A DNA stretch of 64,000 nucleotides, from contig NZ_VMOA01000026.1 of assembly GCF_020662345.1 (NCBI RefSeq), positions 1 to 64,000 of the forward strand. Direction: 5' to 3'. The notes below the pieces were generated by a model. It did no database searches. It was not told the DNA's origin and saw only the letters and a program-made list of their open reading frames with translations. The position numbers and the translations under genes are program-made. Below are positions 21,041 through 30,502 of this stretch, piece by piece. The DNA is from Methylobacterium sp. W2. GTDB taxonomy: Bacteria; Pseudomonadota; Alphaproteobacteria; Rhizobiales; Beijerinckiaceae. Position 1 is the first letter of the stretch, and each line of letters begins with the position of its first letter.

Positions 21041-21913
21041 TTAGGCCCCGGCGGCGCCCAAGCGGCGGCGTGCGTCGGCAATCAATTGGGCGATCCCGTC
21101 GTCGAGAGCCATGCGAGGGGTCCAGCCCAGATCTCGCAGGACGGAGGTATCGGCCACCATTTCCGGCGGCTCCCCCGCGCGGGGAGGAAGCGACCGCTGC
21201 CACGGCCGATCGAAGCCGCTCGCCCGGATGGCGCGCTCGATGAAGTCACCGAGGGGCACCGCGACACCGGATCCCAGGGGTACATCCTGCCATGGGGCAA
21301 GCCGCCCACGGGCATCGATCAGGGCGAGGATGGCCGCCACGGCATCGTCCACATGCACGAAATCGCGGCGCTGCGTGGCCGGCGTGGTCACGAGCGGCTT
21401 CAGGTTCTCGACCAGTTGCAGGGCGAGACCGGGAACGAACTTGTCCGGATCGTCGCCCGGACCATAGATCATCTGCAATTCCGCATTGGCCACATGCACG
21501 CCGGTTCGACCCTGCGTCACGAGCAGGCGGGCGAGATCGACGAATTGGCGCTTGGTCAGAGCGTAGAGGTTCACCGCGGGCGGCAGGGTCGTCGCGGTGT
21601 TGATGAACAGCGTTCCGGCACCCATCGCCCCGAGCAGCGCCGCGCTTAACGTCACGTTGGCATCCACCATCGTCGCCGCGCTCTCGCCCCGCCGCCCCTG
21701 AGCGGCGGCGAGATGGATCAGCACGTCGGGCGCGAGCGTACCCAGATGCCGTGCCGCCTCATCCGCATTGGCGAAGCGGGCGATCGAGGCTCCGTCGGCT
21801 TCGAGCACCGAGGAGGGCCGGGCCAGGAGGGCGACGTCGTCGCCCCGCGCCACGAGGGCGGCCGTCACCCTCCTGCCCAGGAAGCCGGACGCTCCGGTTA
21901 TCGCTACCCGCAC
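21041..21913 (-). CDS. NAD-dependent epimerase/dehydratase (extended SDR)
   Basis: A 290-residue Rossmann-fold nucleotide-sugar enzyme. It has an N-terminal TGASGFLGRR dinucleotide motif, YALTKRQ carrying the catalytic Tyr-x-x-x-Lys, and RRDFVHVDD towards the substrate domain. It starts with GTG 21913, preceded by a strong AAGGAGG site. It is last in a minus-strand set with GT61, rfbF and rfbG. By position it may reduce or epimerise the CDP-4-keto-6-deoxyglucose made by RfbG, as RfbJ-type enzymes do; that role is inference. Confidence 0.82.
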   Translation of the reverse strand: MRVAITGASGFLGRRVTAALVARGDDVALLARPSSVLEADGASIARFANADEAARHLGTLAPDVLIHLAAAQGRRGESAATMVDANVTLSAALLGAMGAGTLFINTATTLPPAVNLYALTKRQFVDLARLLVTQGRTGVHVANAELQMIYGPGDDPDKFVPGLALQLVENLKPLVTTPATQRRDFVHVDDAVAAILALIDARGRLAPWQDVPLGSGVAVPLGDFIERAIRASGFDRPWQRSLPPRAGEPPEMVADTSVLRDLGWTPRMALDDGIAQLIADARRRLGAAGA

Positions 21914-21970
21914 CGTGCCGGCCTCCTTGCCACATCCAACCTCGCCATATCCGAACGGAGCCGCACCGCG

Positions 21971-23074
21971 TTACGGGCGCGCGGCCATATCGGCCAGGAA
22001 CAGGTCGATCTCGGCCTCGCTCAAGGCACCGACCGGTTCGCCCGCCAGCCGACGCTGCGACCAGTCGACGATCCGCTCCAGGGTCCGGTCCAGGCGCCAT
22101 GTGGGCCGCCAGCCAAGGCGCTGGCGGGCCTTCGAGCAATCCAGCGACAGGGCATGCGCCTCGTGGACATGCCCGTCCTTGTCCAGCTCCCAGCCTGCCG
22201 AGCCGCCATACAGCTTCACCATCCGGTCGACGATGTAGCCGACCGGGCGGATGTCGTCGCCATCGCAGGCGAAGTTCCAGCCTTCGGCCCAGTCATGGCC
22301 GTCCTCGTACAGGTGCTCGGCGATGCGGAGATAGGCGCCGATCGGTTCGAGCACGTGCTGCCACGGCCGGGTCGCGCCCGGATTGCGGATCACGGCCGGC
22401 TTGTCCGCCTCGAAGGCCCGCAGGATGTCGGGGACCAGGCGATCCTCCGCCCAGTCGCCGCCGCCGATGACGTTGCCCGCACGCACCGAGGCGACCCGGG
22501 CCGAATCCGGCGTCGAGAAGAACGACTTGCGCCACGACGCGATGACGATCTCGCACGCGCCCTTGCTGCTGCTGTAGGGATCGTGACCGCCCATCGGGTC
22601 GTTCTCGCGATAGCCCCAGGGCCATTCGCGGTTCTCGTAGCATTTGTCGCTGGTCACCGAGACGACCGCCTTCACCGACGGCGTGGCCCGGACGGCCTCC
22701 AGCACATGGATCGTGCCCATGACGTTGGTGGCGTAGGTCTCGGCCGGCTCGCGGTAGGACAACCGCACCAGGGGCTGGGCCGCCAGGTGAAGCACGATCT
22801 CCGGCTGCGCCTCGGCGACCAGGCGCTTGACGAGTTCGGCGTCACGGATGTCGCCGATATGCGACGTCATCCGCTTGGCGATCTCCGCCTCGTCGAACAG
22901 GCTCGGCTGTGTCGGCGGGGCGAGGGACAGGCCCGTCACCTCGGCTCCCCAGCGGGTAAGCCACAGGGACAGCCACGCGCCCTTGAAGCCGGTATGGCCG
23001 GTGACGAAGACACGCTTGCCGCGCCACCACGCGGCGCCACCGCGTTCGGCTGCGGCGCTGGCTGCGGCGCTCAT
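21971..23074 (-). CDS. rfbG: CDP-glucose 4,6-dehydratase
   Basis: 367 aa, extended SDR fold. It converts CDP-glucose to CDP-4-keto-6-deoxyglucose, precursor of dideoxy and deoxy sugars in surface polysaccharide. The diagnostic FVTGHTGFKGAWLSLWL N terminus of RfbG is present, as are SVTSDKCYEN, the catalytic YSSSK and RAGNVIGGGDWAEDRLVPD. Its ATG overlaps the rfbF stop by 4 bases (ATGA), which implies translational coupling. Confidence 0.94.
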   Translation of the reverse strand: MSAAASAAAERGGAAWWRGKRVFVTGHTGFKGAWLSLWLTRWGAEVTGLSLAPPTQPSLFDEAEIAKRMTSHIGDIRDAELVKRLVAEAQPEIVLHLAAQPLVRLSYREPAETYATNVMGTIHVLEAVRATPSVKAVVSVTSDKCYENREWPWGYRENDPMGGHDPYSSSKGACEIVIASWRKSFFSTPDSARVASVRAGNVIGGGDWAEDRLVPDILRAFEADKPAVIRNPGATRPWQHVLEPIGAYLRIAEHLYEDGHDWAEGWNFACDGDDIRPVGYIVDRMVKLYGGSAGWELDKDGHVHEAHALSLDCSKARQRLGWRPTWRLDRTLERIVDWSQRRLAGEPVGALSEAEIDLFLADMAARP

Positions 23075-23844
23075 GCCCACACCTTCCACGGAGCCTTGCC
23101 GGACGCCCACAGGCCTTCGAGCATGTGCTTGTCGCGGAGCGTATCCATCGGCTGCCAGAAGCCGCGATGCTCGAACGCCATCAGTTCCCCGTCGCTGGCG
23201 AGGCCGCGCAGGGGCTCCTGCTCCCAGACCGTCAGGTCGTCGGCGATGCGCTCGATGACCTTGGGCGACAGCACGAAGAAGCCGCCGTTGATCATCGATC
23301 CGTCGCCCTTGGGCTTCTCCTCGAAATTCGTCACGACCTTGTCGTGGATGCCCAGGGCACCGAACCGACCCGGCGGGTAGGCGGCGGTGAGCGTCGCCTG
23401 GCGGCCGTGCTCGCGATGGAAGGCGAGGCTGGCGGTGATGTCCACGTCGCCCAGCCCGTCGCCGTAAGTGAAGAAGAATTCCTCCTCGTCGCGGATATGG
23501 TCCGCCGTCCGCAGCAACCGGCCGCCCGTCATCGATTCCTCGCCGGTATCGACCAGCGTCACACGCCACGGCTCGGCCCAGCGGCGATGGAACACCATCT
23601 CGCCACTCGACAGATCGATGGTCATGTCGGAATTGTGGAGTGCATAGTTGGCGAAGTATTCCTTGATGACATAGCCTTTATAGCCACAGCAGATCACGAA
23701 ATCATTCACGCCATGGGCGGCATAGATCTTCATGACGTGCCACAGGATCGGCCGGCCGCCGATCTCCACCATGGGTTTCGGCTTCACCGATGTTTCTTCG
23801 CTGAGACGGGTGCCGAGCCCGCCGGCAAGAATGATCGCCTTCAT
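23071..23844 (-). CDS. rfbF: Glucose-1-phosphate cytidylyltransferase
   Basis: 257 aa. It makes CDP-glucose from CTP and glucose-1-phosphate. It shows the nucleotidyltransferase signature ILAGGLGTRL, the RfbF-type KPKPMVEIGGRPILWH, YGDGLGDVD with the metal-binding aspartate, and FWQPMDTLRDK near the end. GAGGAG sits 6 bases before ATG 23844. It is coupled to rfbG by a 4-base overlap and lies downstream of a GT61 transferase. Confidence 0.95.
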   Translation of the reverse strand: MKAIILAGGLGTRLSEETSVKPKPMVEIGGRPILWHVMKIYAAHGVNDFVICCGYKGYVIKEYFANYALHNSDMTIDLSSGEMVFHRRWAEPWRVTLVDTGEESMTGGRLLRTADHIRDEEEFFFTYGDGLGDVDITASLAFHREHGRQATLTAAYPPGRFGALGIHDKVVTNFEEKPKGDGSMINGGFFVLSPKVIERIADDLTVWEQEPLRGLASDGELMAFEHRGFWQPMDTLRDKHMLEGLWASGKAPWKVWA

Positions 23845-23890
23845 AGTCACTCCTCGAAATATGTCTGAACAGAAAGGTTGTTGAGTGATA

Positions 23891-25387
23891 TCAGCCGGCG
23901 GCCAGCACCCTATCGATATCCGCGATATTGGGCGACCACTCGGACGTTGCTGCGTTCATGGGCTGAAGCACGAACGTATGATGATGTCCGTAGACGGCCG
24001 ACAACCGCGTGAAGCACGTCTGTACGCCCAGCATCTTGGATTTGGCCAGCGTCGTGGGCACGATCTCGAGGACCCTCACGCCCGGCTTAGCGAAGACAAG
24101 ATGTGACAAACCGGCGCCATGTGCGCCGACGACCAGTTCCGCGTCGCGGAAGAGATTGATTTTCTCGAGCAAGCCAAGCTCGCTGAGCACCATTGGTGTG
24201 ATGCCGCGTTCGGCGAGAGCCGTCTCGAATTCCAGTTCGCCGGCCATGGACCGGCGTGCCGAATCGCGGCGGGAGATATAGAAGCGGCGGGGCATCTCGC
24301 GATCGTTCTGGTGTTCCGCCGCGGCGATAAGGGCACCGTATGTGCTCTGGAAGGCATCCCTTCGAGGCAGTACGCCGATCTCCCCGTATCCCACATACAG
24401 CCGACGACAGAATACCGGGCCCTCAATTGCTATAATCTTTTCTTCTGCAATGCCGAGCGCTCCGAGCGCGTCCTTGGCCAAGCTCAGATGTTGCTTCCGG
24501 AGCAGGATCGGGCAGTCGGGCGTGCTGGGGTCGAGGCGCCAGGCGAGGCCGCTCAGCCGTCGCACGATCCACTCGAAATAGCCTTTGTGCCGGCCGGCGC
24601 AGCTGAAGGCTGTTTCGAAGAGGGGGACGGATGTCGGGTCGGTCACGCTTGGTCCAGCGCCGGTCGTTGCCTGGAAGACGCTTCCGTCCGCCGACCAGAT
24701 CATTCCCAATTCGTTGGTGAAAACGTCTCTGTATTCCGTGACGACGGGAAATTTCTTTTGTTCGAGACGCACTTCGAACTTGGTAAACAGCGTCTTGACG
24801 AGTTCCTCGATCTCCGGTTCGATCCCTTTGAGGCGCACGACCTCGATACGCGACGGGGGCACACTGAAATTTTCCGAGTCGGTGGGGAAACGATGTGTCA
24901 CGGTTTCGGTTCGTGCAGCTCGCGGCGCTATGAATCTTGAGATCAGCCGACGGACTTCGCGGCGTGTGACGCGGTCCTGCGGCATCTTCTTGAGGCGCAC
25001 CGCGAGCTGCTGGGCCTTGTCTGATTTAAAATCAGGAGGAAGCCCATTTAGGATTTCAGCGGCGTCGAGTGGTCGCTTCCACTTCGTGATCAGTGACGCG
25101 AGTTTGATAACGCGATCGGCATCGTCGATCTGTCGGCTCCCGGCACAGCAACGTTTAATCTCTGCTTCATCGCCGAGCTCGAGGGCAGCGCGCAATTGAT
25201 AATCGAGAAAATAGGGATGATCGACTGGGCTCTGGCTCCTCTTGGCGGCCAGGAGCAGTTTGAGCCAGCGCCCCGCAGAAGCGAAACCTTTCAGCTTGCG
25301 CATTGTCCGGCGATAGCTCTCATTGGCAGGCGATGCAGTGGCTTCCGTACTAATCGAAGTGTTCATCAATTTCGTATCGAGACCCAT
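23891..25387 (-). CDS. Family 61 glycosyltransferase (DUF563)
   Basis: 498 aa. The C-terminal ~250 residues carry the GT61 pattern RFYISRRDSARR, LFRDAELVVGAHGAGLSHLVFAKPG and VLEIVPTT. The N-terminal ~170 residues are helical and not recognised. No signal peptide or membrane helix is seen, so it should act in the cytoplasm on a nucleotide sugar. Its place just before rfbF-rfbG suggests it transfers a sugar during surface polysaccharide assembly. Base composition is a little less GC-rich than its neighbours. ATG 25387 has AAGG 9 bases upstream. Confidence 0.85.
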   Translation of the reverse strand: MGLDTKLMNTSISTEATASPANESYRRTMRKLKGFASAGRWLKLLLAAKRSQSPVDHPYFLDYQLRAALELGDEAEIKRCCAGSRQIDDADRVIKLASLITKWKRPLDAAEILNGLPPDFKSDKAQQLAVRLKKMPQDRVTRREVRRLISRFIAPRAARTETVTHRFPTDSENFSVPPSRIEVVRLKGIEPEIEELVKTLFTKFEVRLEQKKFPVVTEYRDVFTNELGMIWSADGSVFQATTGAGPSVTDPTSVPLFETAFSCAGRHKGYFEWIVRRLSGLAWRLDPSTPDCPILLRKQHLSLAKDALGALGIAEEKIIAIEGPVFCRRLYVGYGEIGVLPRRDAFQSTYGALIAAAEHQNDREMPRRFYISRRDSARRSMAGELEFETALAERGITPMVLSELGLLEKINLFRDAELVVGAHGAGLSHLVFAKPGVRVLEIVPTTLAKSKMLGVQTCFTRLSAVYGHHHTFVLQPMNAATSEWSPNIADIDRVLAAG

Positions 25388-25763
25388 CTGTCATAACCTT
25401 ACGGCGTAAATTGATCGACTGTCGCCTAACAGTTCTAGAATATGACACCTTGATGAATAGATGGGGCTATCGTCCCCAGTTGATCCCCGGGGCCCAATAG
25501 TCGGTATGGGAACGAATGACGCTTACGAAACCTGCAATCAATCCGATCGTCCTTTGGATCGTATGTGCAACCACTCCCAATGTCATGGCTGCACGATCCC
25601 TTGAGTTTTTCTGCGCCGCGATCACGACATCACCCATAGGAAGGTCCGCTATAGCATGTGAGGGATGTCGTCCATTCCGATCTGAAAAGCAGGTCTCATG
25701 CCGCTATCGATCGACCATCAGCCCTCTCAGGCTCACTCCCAGATTGTCACCCGATGTTGTAGC
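25388..25763. other. Gene-free stretch
   Basis: A region of about 375 bases upstream of the GT61 operon. A plus-strand frame of 86 codons (25516-25776) is open but has no ribosome-binding site, a cysteine- and serine-rich translation unlike any family, and overlaps the better-supported small gene at 25764. Probably holds the promoter of the sugar operon. No repeat or RNA gene seen. Confidence 0.5.
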
Positions 25764-25880
25764 ATGGGCTCAATGACCGAAGATGACATGCGCGAATCCC
25801 GCGCCGCACTGATTTTGCTTGCCGTCGCCGTCGCGTCGGTCCTGATCTTCGGCGCGGTCACGATCCTGATTCAGCTCTGA
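25764..25880 (+). CDS. Single-pass membrane microprotein (~38 aa)
   Basis: A tiny open frame encoding an acidic N terminus (MTEDDMRES) followed by one uninterrupted hydrophobic helix of about 23 residues (AALILLAVAVASVLIFGAVT) and a short tail. The layout is typical of small alphaproteobacterial membrane proteins. The start could be ATG 25764 or 25773. It is convergent with the NDUFS4-like gene. Support rests only on the clean transmembrane design; function unknown. Confidence 0.4.
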   Translation: MGSMTEDDMRESRAALILLAVAVASVLIFGAVTILIQL

Positions 25881-25913
25881 GCGGAGCGCCCGAACCACGG
25901 CGCGCCGGCACTG

Positions 25914-26225
25914 TCAGTGCGTCCAGGGAGCCGTGCGGTTGAACTTGAAATTGTCCGAATAGGACAAGCCCTTGCGGATGGCCGGCTTCTGGGGCTGCTC
26001 GACCCGGTAGGTAATGCCGTTGCGGGTGGCGTAGGCGACGGCCTCGTCCTGCGTTTCGAACGACAGCCTGACCTGCTGCAGCATGTCCGACGATCCGGTC
26101 CAGCCCATCAGGGGGTCGGTGTCGCGCGGAGAGCTCTGGTCGAATTCCAGCAGCCAGGCCTTGGTGCGGGCCGTACCGGATTGCGAGGCATCCTTGGCGG
26201 GCTGGAAGATTCGGGCACTCGGCAT
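25914..26225 (-). CDS. Complex I accessory subunit, NDUFS4-like (ETC complex I subunit)
   Basis: A 103-residue homologue of the mitochondrial 18-kDa/NDUFS4 accessory subunit, which alphaproteobacteria share with mitochondria. Diagnostic stretches are ARIFQPAKDASQSGTARTKA, FDQSSPRDTDPLMGWTGS, VRLSFETQDEAVAYA and the terminal YSDNFKFNRTAPWTH. It should bind the peripheral arm of NADH:quinone oxidoreductase. ATG 26225 lies 49 bases after the tRNA-Pro gene on the same strand; the longer open frame through the tRNA is spurious. Confidence 0.92.
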   Translation of the reverse strand: MPSARIFQPAKDASQSGTARTKAWLLEFDQSSPRDTDPLMGWTGSSDMLQQVRLSFETQDEAVAYATRNGITYRVEQPQKPAIRKGLSYSDNFKFNRTAPWTH

Positions 26226-26274
26226 CGTGGGGTCGATAGCTCCTGGAGGAGGGAACGGCCGATACGCTCGCGAT

Positions 26275-26351
<77 letters not shown>

Positions 26352-26481
26352 ACACGCTCGCGCGCAGAGCGGAGGTACGGTTTTTGGGAGCAAACAGCAA
26401 GCGCGGCGCAGCGATAAGCGCCACGATTGGTGGATGAGAGCCGAAATCCGCGGCCCCTCCCCTGTCGAACGGCGATGCGGA

Positions 26482-26733
26482 TCAGACGGAGAAGGCGACG
26501 CCGAGCTTGCGCTCCCGTCTCCAGACGACGGTGCAGAGGCGCGGCTTGGCGTAGGCGGTCATCACCAGGATGAATGTGTCCGGAACCTCGTCCGGAAGCT
26601 CGACTTCGATCTGGGCACCGGTTTCGGACTGGTCCCAGACCAGGCAATCGATATCCGACCGCTCGCCCGCGAAGGAAAGCGCCCCGATGCGAAACGCACC
26701 TTTCCGCGAGGCGCTGCGACGATTGATGGTCAC
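26482..26733 (-). CDS. PilZ-like domain protein
   Basis: An 83-residue beta-rich protein with the PilZ layout: an N-terminal NRRSASRK basic patch, DCLVWDQSETGAQIEV resembling the D/NxSxxG motif, and CTVVWRRERKLGVAFSV at the end. PilZ domains bind cyclic-di-GMP, though the N-terminal arginine pair here is imperfect (RRSASR), so ligand binding is uncertain. It probably starts at GTG 26733. A GGDEF-EAL protein occurs elsewhere in the window. Confidence 0.72.
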   Translation of the reverse strand: MTINRRSASRKGAFRIGALSFAGERSDIDCLVWDQSETGAQIEVELPDEVPDTFILVMTAYAKPRLCTVVWRRERKLGVAFSV

Positions 26734-26806
26734 GTCTTGGATCTCGCTCTAACCTGCCGCCGACTTGGCATCATGGCCGGTTAATTTTCAGGCTATCGGT
26801 ACACCA

Positions 26807-27001
26807 TCAGACCATCACGTCGACGATACGGTCCTGACCTGTCGGACGGGCGGTCACCGTCGGTGCGGTGGGCGCGCCGACATTGACGGAGACGAGCTTC
26901 GGCTCTGTCTCCCGATTGCGCAGGGCCTCCATGCGGGCGGTCGTCACCACGTCGAGGGCTTTCAGCACTCCGAGCGAGTTCAGCGAAACCGTGATCGTCA
27001 T
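26807..27001 (-). CDS. Small hypothetical protein (64 aa)
   Basis: A 64-residue protein beginning MTITVSLNSLGVLKALDVVT and ending in a beta-rich segment. GGAGG precedes ATG 27001 at good spacing. No signal peptide or membrane span. It lies between a PilZ-like gene and a flagellar-rod-like gene on the same strand. I do not recognise it. Confidence 0.5.
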   Translation of the reverse strand: MTITVSLNSLGVLKALDVVTTARMEALRNRETEPKLVSVNVGAPTAPTVTARPTGQDRIVDVMV

Positions 27002-27096
27002 CGGGAGGGGCCTCCGTCGATGAATGGGGTTGCGATGCCTAAGCAGCTCCACGTTGGCAGGCCAACGCTTCACCCTGCTTAGCTCTTTGCTGTGTC

Positions 27097-27141
27097 GCAG
27101 GTTTTTGTCGCAGAACCGGGGGGCACTTCTGCGAAGCCTGC
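27097..27141. repeat. Nested-palindrome repeat, copy 2
   Basis: Nearly identical to 20997-21040: outer GCAGG...CCTGC arms and inner CGCAGAA/TTCTGCG arms around a run of G. It lies at the 3' side of the small minus-strand gene at 27158-27391. Together the two copies define a short dispersed repeat family that may double as a terminator. Confidence 0.7.
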
Positions 27142-27157
27142 TTGGCGGCGCGGGACG

Positions 27158-27391
27158 CTACACGAGGATGTCGAGGACGCGCTTCTCGGTGTCGAGGGTC
27201 GATTTCAACACCGCCGTGTTGAGCTCGAAATCCGCCTTGCTCTCGATCAGCTGGACGGCCGAACTCGACAAGTCCACCTGCGTCGGGCTGGGCAGGCTCG
27301 TGCCGATGGTGGCGATCTGTTCCGCCGCGTTGCTGAAGCGTTGGGAGGCCGCCGCCATCCCGCCGCTGCTGATCGACGTCGCGCTGATCAT
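27158..27391 (-). CDS. Mini-protein resembling a flagellar rod/hook C terminus
   Basis: 77 aa. The C-terminal ~40 residues (VDLSSSAVQLIESKADFELN followed by TAVLKSTLDTEKRVLDIL) match the consensus of the conserved last helix of flagellar rod and hook proteins such as FlgC and FlgE. The N-terminal part is short, Ser/Ala-rich and helical. It is far too small to be a rod protein and there are no flagellar genes around. It may be a free-standing homologue or an axial-protein remnant. ATG 27391. Confidence 0.6.
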   Translation of the reverse strand: MISATSISSGGMAAASQRFSNAAEQIATIGTSLPSPTQVDLSSSAVQLIESKADFELNTAVLKSTLDTEKRVLDILV

Positions 27392-27571
27392 CCGGCCGGT
27401 CTCCCTCTGGTGTGTCGCCGCGTCCGATCATGCAAGCACGGGAACCATGAATCGATCGGCCTAAGAATCCGTCGCATTCGAGCGAACGGCGCGGCTTGAC
27501 CTCGGTGCCACCGGTCGCCAACTCGACCTTCGGCGCGGCCCGGCAATCGCGGCGCGCTGAAAGGAATTTCG

Positions 27572-28273
27572 ATGATCGATCTGCATTACTGGCCGACGCC
27601 GAATGGCCACAAGGTGACGATGTTCCTGGAGGAGGCCGGGCTCCCCTATACGATCACGCCGGTGAACATCGGCAAGGGCGAGCAGTTCAAGCCGGATTTC
27701 CTCGCCATCGCCCCCAACAACCGGATGCCGGCCATCGTCGATCACGAACCGCCGGGGGGCGGCGCTCCGATCACCCTCTTCGAATCGGGCGCGATCCTGC
27801 TCTACCTCGCCGAGAAGACCGGGCGCTTCATCGCCGCCGACCTGCCGGGGCGGGCCGAGGTGCTGCAATGGCTGTTCTGGCAGATGGGCGGGCTCGGCCC
27901 CATGCTCGGCCAGAACCACCACTTCTCACAATACGCGCCGGAGAAGATCCCCTACGCCATCGACCGCTACGTCAAGGAGACGAACCGGCTCTACGGCGTC
28001 CTCGACCGGCGCCTGGCCGACCGCGAGTTCGTCGCCGGGCCGGCCTATTCCATCGCCGACATGGCCTCCTACCCCTGGATCGTCCCCTGGGAGAAACAGG
28101 GCCAGAAACTCGACGATTTCCCCAACCTTAAGCGCTGGTTCACGGCCATCGCCGAGCGTCCCGGCACGAAGGCGGCCTATGCCCGCGCGCCAGAGGTCAA
28201 CCCCGACCACGGCAAGACCATGAGCGAGGACGCCAAGAAGGTGATGTTCGGCCAGACCGCCAAGCGTTCCTGA
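27572..28273 (+). CDS. Glutathione S-transferase, YfcG/YghU-like
   Basis: A 233-residue cytosolic GST. The thioredoxin-like N domain starts IDLHYWPTPNGHKVTMFLEE, with the YfcG/Nu-class PTPNG loop. Next come NRMPAIVDHEP with the cis-proline and LFESGAILLYLAEKTG that grips the glutathione gamma-glutamyl group. The helical C domain includes YSIADMASYPW. Such enzymes often have disulfide-bond reductase activity. AAAGGAA lies just before ATG 27572. Confidence 0.92.
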   Translation: MIDLHYWPTPNGHKVTMFLEEAGLPYTITPVNIGKGEQFKPDFLAIAPNNRMPAIVDHEPPGGGAPITLFESGAILLYLAEKTGRFIAADLPGRAEVLQWLFWQMGGLGPMLGQNHHFSQYAPEKIPYAIDRYVKETNRLYGVLDRRLADREFVAGPAYSIADMASYPWIVPWEKQGQKLDDFPNLKRWFTAIAERPGTKAAYARAPEVNPDHGKTMSEDAKKVMFGQTAKRS

Positions 28274-28289
28274 TCCATGCGCGGCTGAC

Positions 28290-29219
28290 CTACGCGGGGG
28301 CGACCTGTCGCCGGAGGCTGTCGAGCCTCACCGGGGCGGCATGCGGGCGGGTCGCCAGCATGCCGTCGATGAGGGCCAGCACCTCCGCCCGGCCGCAATT
28401 GGCGGCCGGTTCGAACGGCGTCCAGGTCTGGGTGAAGTCGAGCTGGGCGAAGACGTCGCGGTAGCGGCGCAACTCGTTGGTGGTGAGCGGCACGCCGCGC
28501 ACGAAGGCCTTGTGGGCCGAGATCGTCTCGGCCCGGCGGAAATCCTTCGGGTCGAGCTCGAACTTCAGGGCGTCGCCGCAGAACAGGATTTTTCGCGATC
28601 GGTCGAACAGGACCGCGTGGCCGTCGAAATGCCCTGCCGTGCGGTGCAGTTCGAGGCCGGGGAGCGGTTCGAGGAAATCATCGTAGGGCCAGGACACCTG
28701 CAACGCCGCGCTCCAGATGAAGTCGGCGGCCGGCAGGCAGAGTTCCGGGTCGAACCGGTCCTGCAACTGCACCAGCGCCCCGTAGGCATGCGGGTGCGAG
28801 GACGAGAGCACCTGCATCCCGCCAAGCGACGCGATGTGCTTCAGCGCCGCCTCGCTGAAGACCGGGCAGGCCTCGAAGCCCATATTCCCGTTAGGCGTCT
28901 GGATCAGGTAGGCGCTCGGGCCGATGCCCGAGACGGGATCGTTCCAGAAGCGCCAGATGCCCGGCTCCAGCTCCTCCCAATGGCAGGGGAAGCGCTCCTG
29001 CGCCTCGCGCTCGCTCCAGAACTGCCAGCCCTTCTGCGGCACCACGTGACGTGCGTCGAGGCACATCGGGCACGAGGGCGGCGGCGCGAAATGGCGCTGC
29101 CAAAACCCGCAATTGTCACAGGTATAGGCGGGGAGATCGAGGGCGCCGGCGAAGGGCAGGTATCCGGGAGACACGGTGGCGTTGCTCGGGTTCGGGGCGG
29201 GAGGTCGAGGCCCAGCCAT
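28290..29219 (-). CDS. Metallo-beta-lactamase-fold hydrolase with zinc ribbon
   Basis: 309 aa. An N-terminal rubredoxin-like zinc ribbon (CDNCGFW near 34 and CPMC near 50) precedes an MBL-fold domain. The usual HxHxDH metal motif is replaced by [11 protein letters not shown], while [12 protein letters not shown] and [12 protein letters not shown] keep the later metal positions. The divergent metal site makes the chemistry uncertain. It is divergent from the luciferase-like gene, with about 165 bases between starts. Confidence 0.8.
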   Translation of the reverse strand: MAGPRPPAPNPSNATVSPGYLPFAGALDLPAYTCDNCGFWQRHFAPPPSCPMCLDARHVVPQKGWQFWSEREAQERFPCHWEELEPGIWRFWNDPVSGIGPSAYLIQTPNGNMGFEACPVFSEAALKHIASLGGMQVLSSSHPHAYGALVQLQDRFDPELCLPAADFIWSAALQVSWPYDDFLEPLPGLELHRTAGHFDGHAVLFDRSRKILFCGDALKFELDPKDFRRAETISAHKAFVRGVPLTTNELRRYRDVFAQLDFTQTWTPFEPAANCGRAEVLALIDGMLATRPHAAPVRLDSLRRQVAPA

Positions 29220-29383
29220 ATAGGTCGTACCGCGAGGCTGTCGCGGGTCGGATGACGAGAGGATCGTTTTGGAGCCGGACCGAACGCATGGCTCCCGCGC
29301 CGGGCGGCCCGGTTGCGAAGCGGCGGCGGCGTCGCGATCTCTTCCGGGTGGGGACGTTCATGGCCGGCGCGAGCCGGTCGCTC

Positions 29384-30427
29384 ATGCAAACGGACACGCG
29401 ATTCATGATCCCTCTCTCCGTTCTCGATCTCGCCTTCGTGCCGCAGGGCGCGACGCCCGCTGACGCCCTGCGCAACAGCCTCGACCTCGCCAGGGCCGCC
29501 GAACGCCTCGGCTACCGGCGGTTCTGGCTCGCCGAGCACCACAACATGGTGGGCATCGCCAGTGCGGCGACTTCCGTGGTCATCGGCCATGTGGCCTCGG
29601 GCACGAGCCGCATCCGCGTCGGGGCCGGCGGAATCATGCTGCCGAACCACTCGCCGATGGTCATCGCCGAACAGTTCGGCACCCTGGAAACCCTGTATCC
29701 GGGCCGGATCGATCTCGGCCTCGGCCGGGCGCCCGGAACCGACCAGCGCACCTTGCGCGCCCTGCGGCGTTCGCCCGAGACATCGGACCAGTTCCCGCAG
29801 GACGTGCTCGAACTCCAGGCCCTGCTCGGCGACGCACAGCCGGGACAAGTCATCCAGGCGGTGCCGGGGACGGGCACCAAGGTGCCGCTCTGGATCCTCG
29901 GCTCCAGCCTGTTCGGGGCGCAACTGGCGGCGATGCTCGGCCTGCCCTACGCCTTCGCCTCGCATTTCGCGCCGGATGCGCTGCTCCAGGCGCTTGCCGT
30001 CTATCGCGAGCGCTTCACCCCGTCCGAACAGTCGACGGCGCCCCATGCCATGGTCGGCGTCAACGTCGTGGCGGCCGAGACCGACGCCGAGGCGCGGCGC
30101 CTGTTCACCTCGGCGCAGCAGCAATTCGCCAACATGTTCCGGGGCACGCGGGGCCTGCTGCCGCCGCCCATCGACGATATCGAGACCTACTGGTCGCCCT
30201 CCGAGAAGCGGCAGGCCTCGGGGATGCTCGCCCGCGCCATCGTCGGCTCGCCCGAGACCGTGCGCCGGGGGCTCGCCGACCTGATCGCCGAGACCGGGGC
30301 GGACGAACTCATGGTCGCCAGCGCCATCCACGACCACGCCGCGCGCCTGCGCTCCTACGAGATCCTGGCGGATGTGGCGGCGTCTCCGATCCGGACCGCG
30401 CCGGCGCGGGAACTCGTCGCCGGCTGA
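29384..30427 (+). CDS. Luciferase-like flavin-dependent monooxygenase (LLM class)
   Basis: A 347-residue TIM-barrel flavoprotein of the bacterial-luciferase superfamily, MsnO8-like group. Motifs are [12 protein letters not shown] at the start, [34 protein letters not shown] and [19 protein letters not shown]. It would use reduced FMN and oxygen on an unknown substrate. ATG 29384 or 29405 could start it; the longer open frame upstream is not supported. No flavin reductase is adjacent. Confidence 0.9.
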   Translation: MQTDTRFMIPLSVLDLAFVPQGATPADALRNSLDLARAAERLGYRRFWLAEHHNMVGIASAATSVVIGHVASGTSRIRVGAGGIMLPNHSPMVIAEQFGTLETLYPGRIDLGLGRAPGTDQRTLRALRRSPETSDQFPQDVLELQALLGDAQPGQVIQAVPGTGTKVPLWILGSSLFGAQLAAMLGLPYAFASHFAPDALLQALAVYRERFTPSEQSTAPHAMVGVNVVAAETDAEARRLFTSAQQQFANMFRGTRGLLPPPIDDIETYWSPSEKRQASGMLARAIVGSPETVRRGLADLIAETGADELMVASAIHDHAARLRSYEILADVAASPIRTAPARELVAG

Positions 30428-30502
30428 CCCGGCTCGGCCGGGCGGGGTCTCGCATCGAAGGGAGGGTGTGCCTATGGTGCGCCACCAACCCCACGGGCCG
30501 AC

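Noticed and set aside
25516..25776. 86-codon plus-strand frame
   Set aside because: No ribosome-binding site, no family resemblance and overlap with a better-designed small membrane gene.
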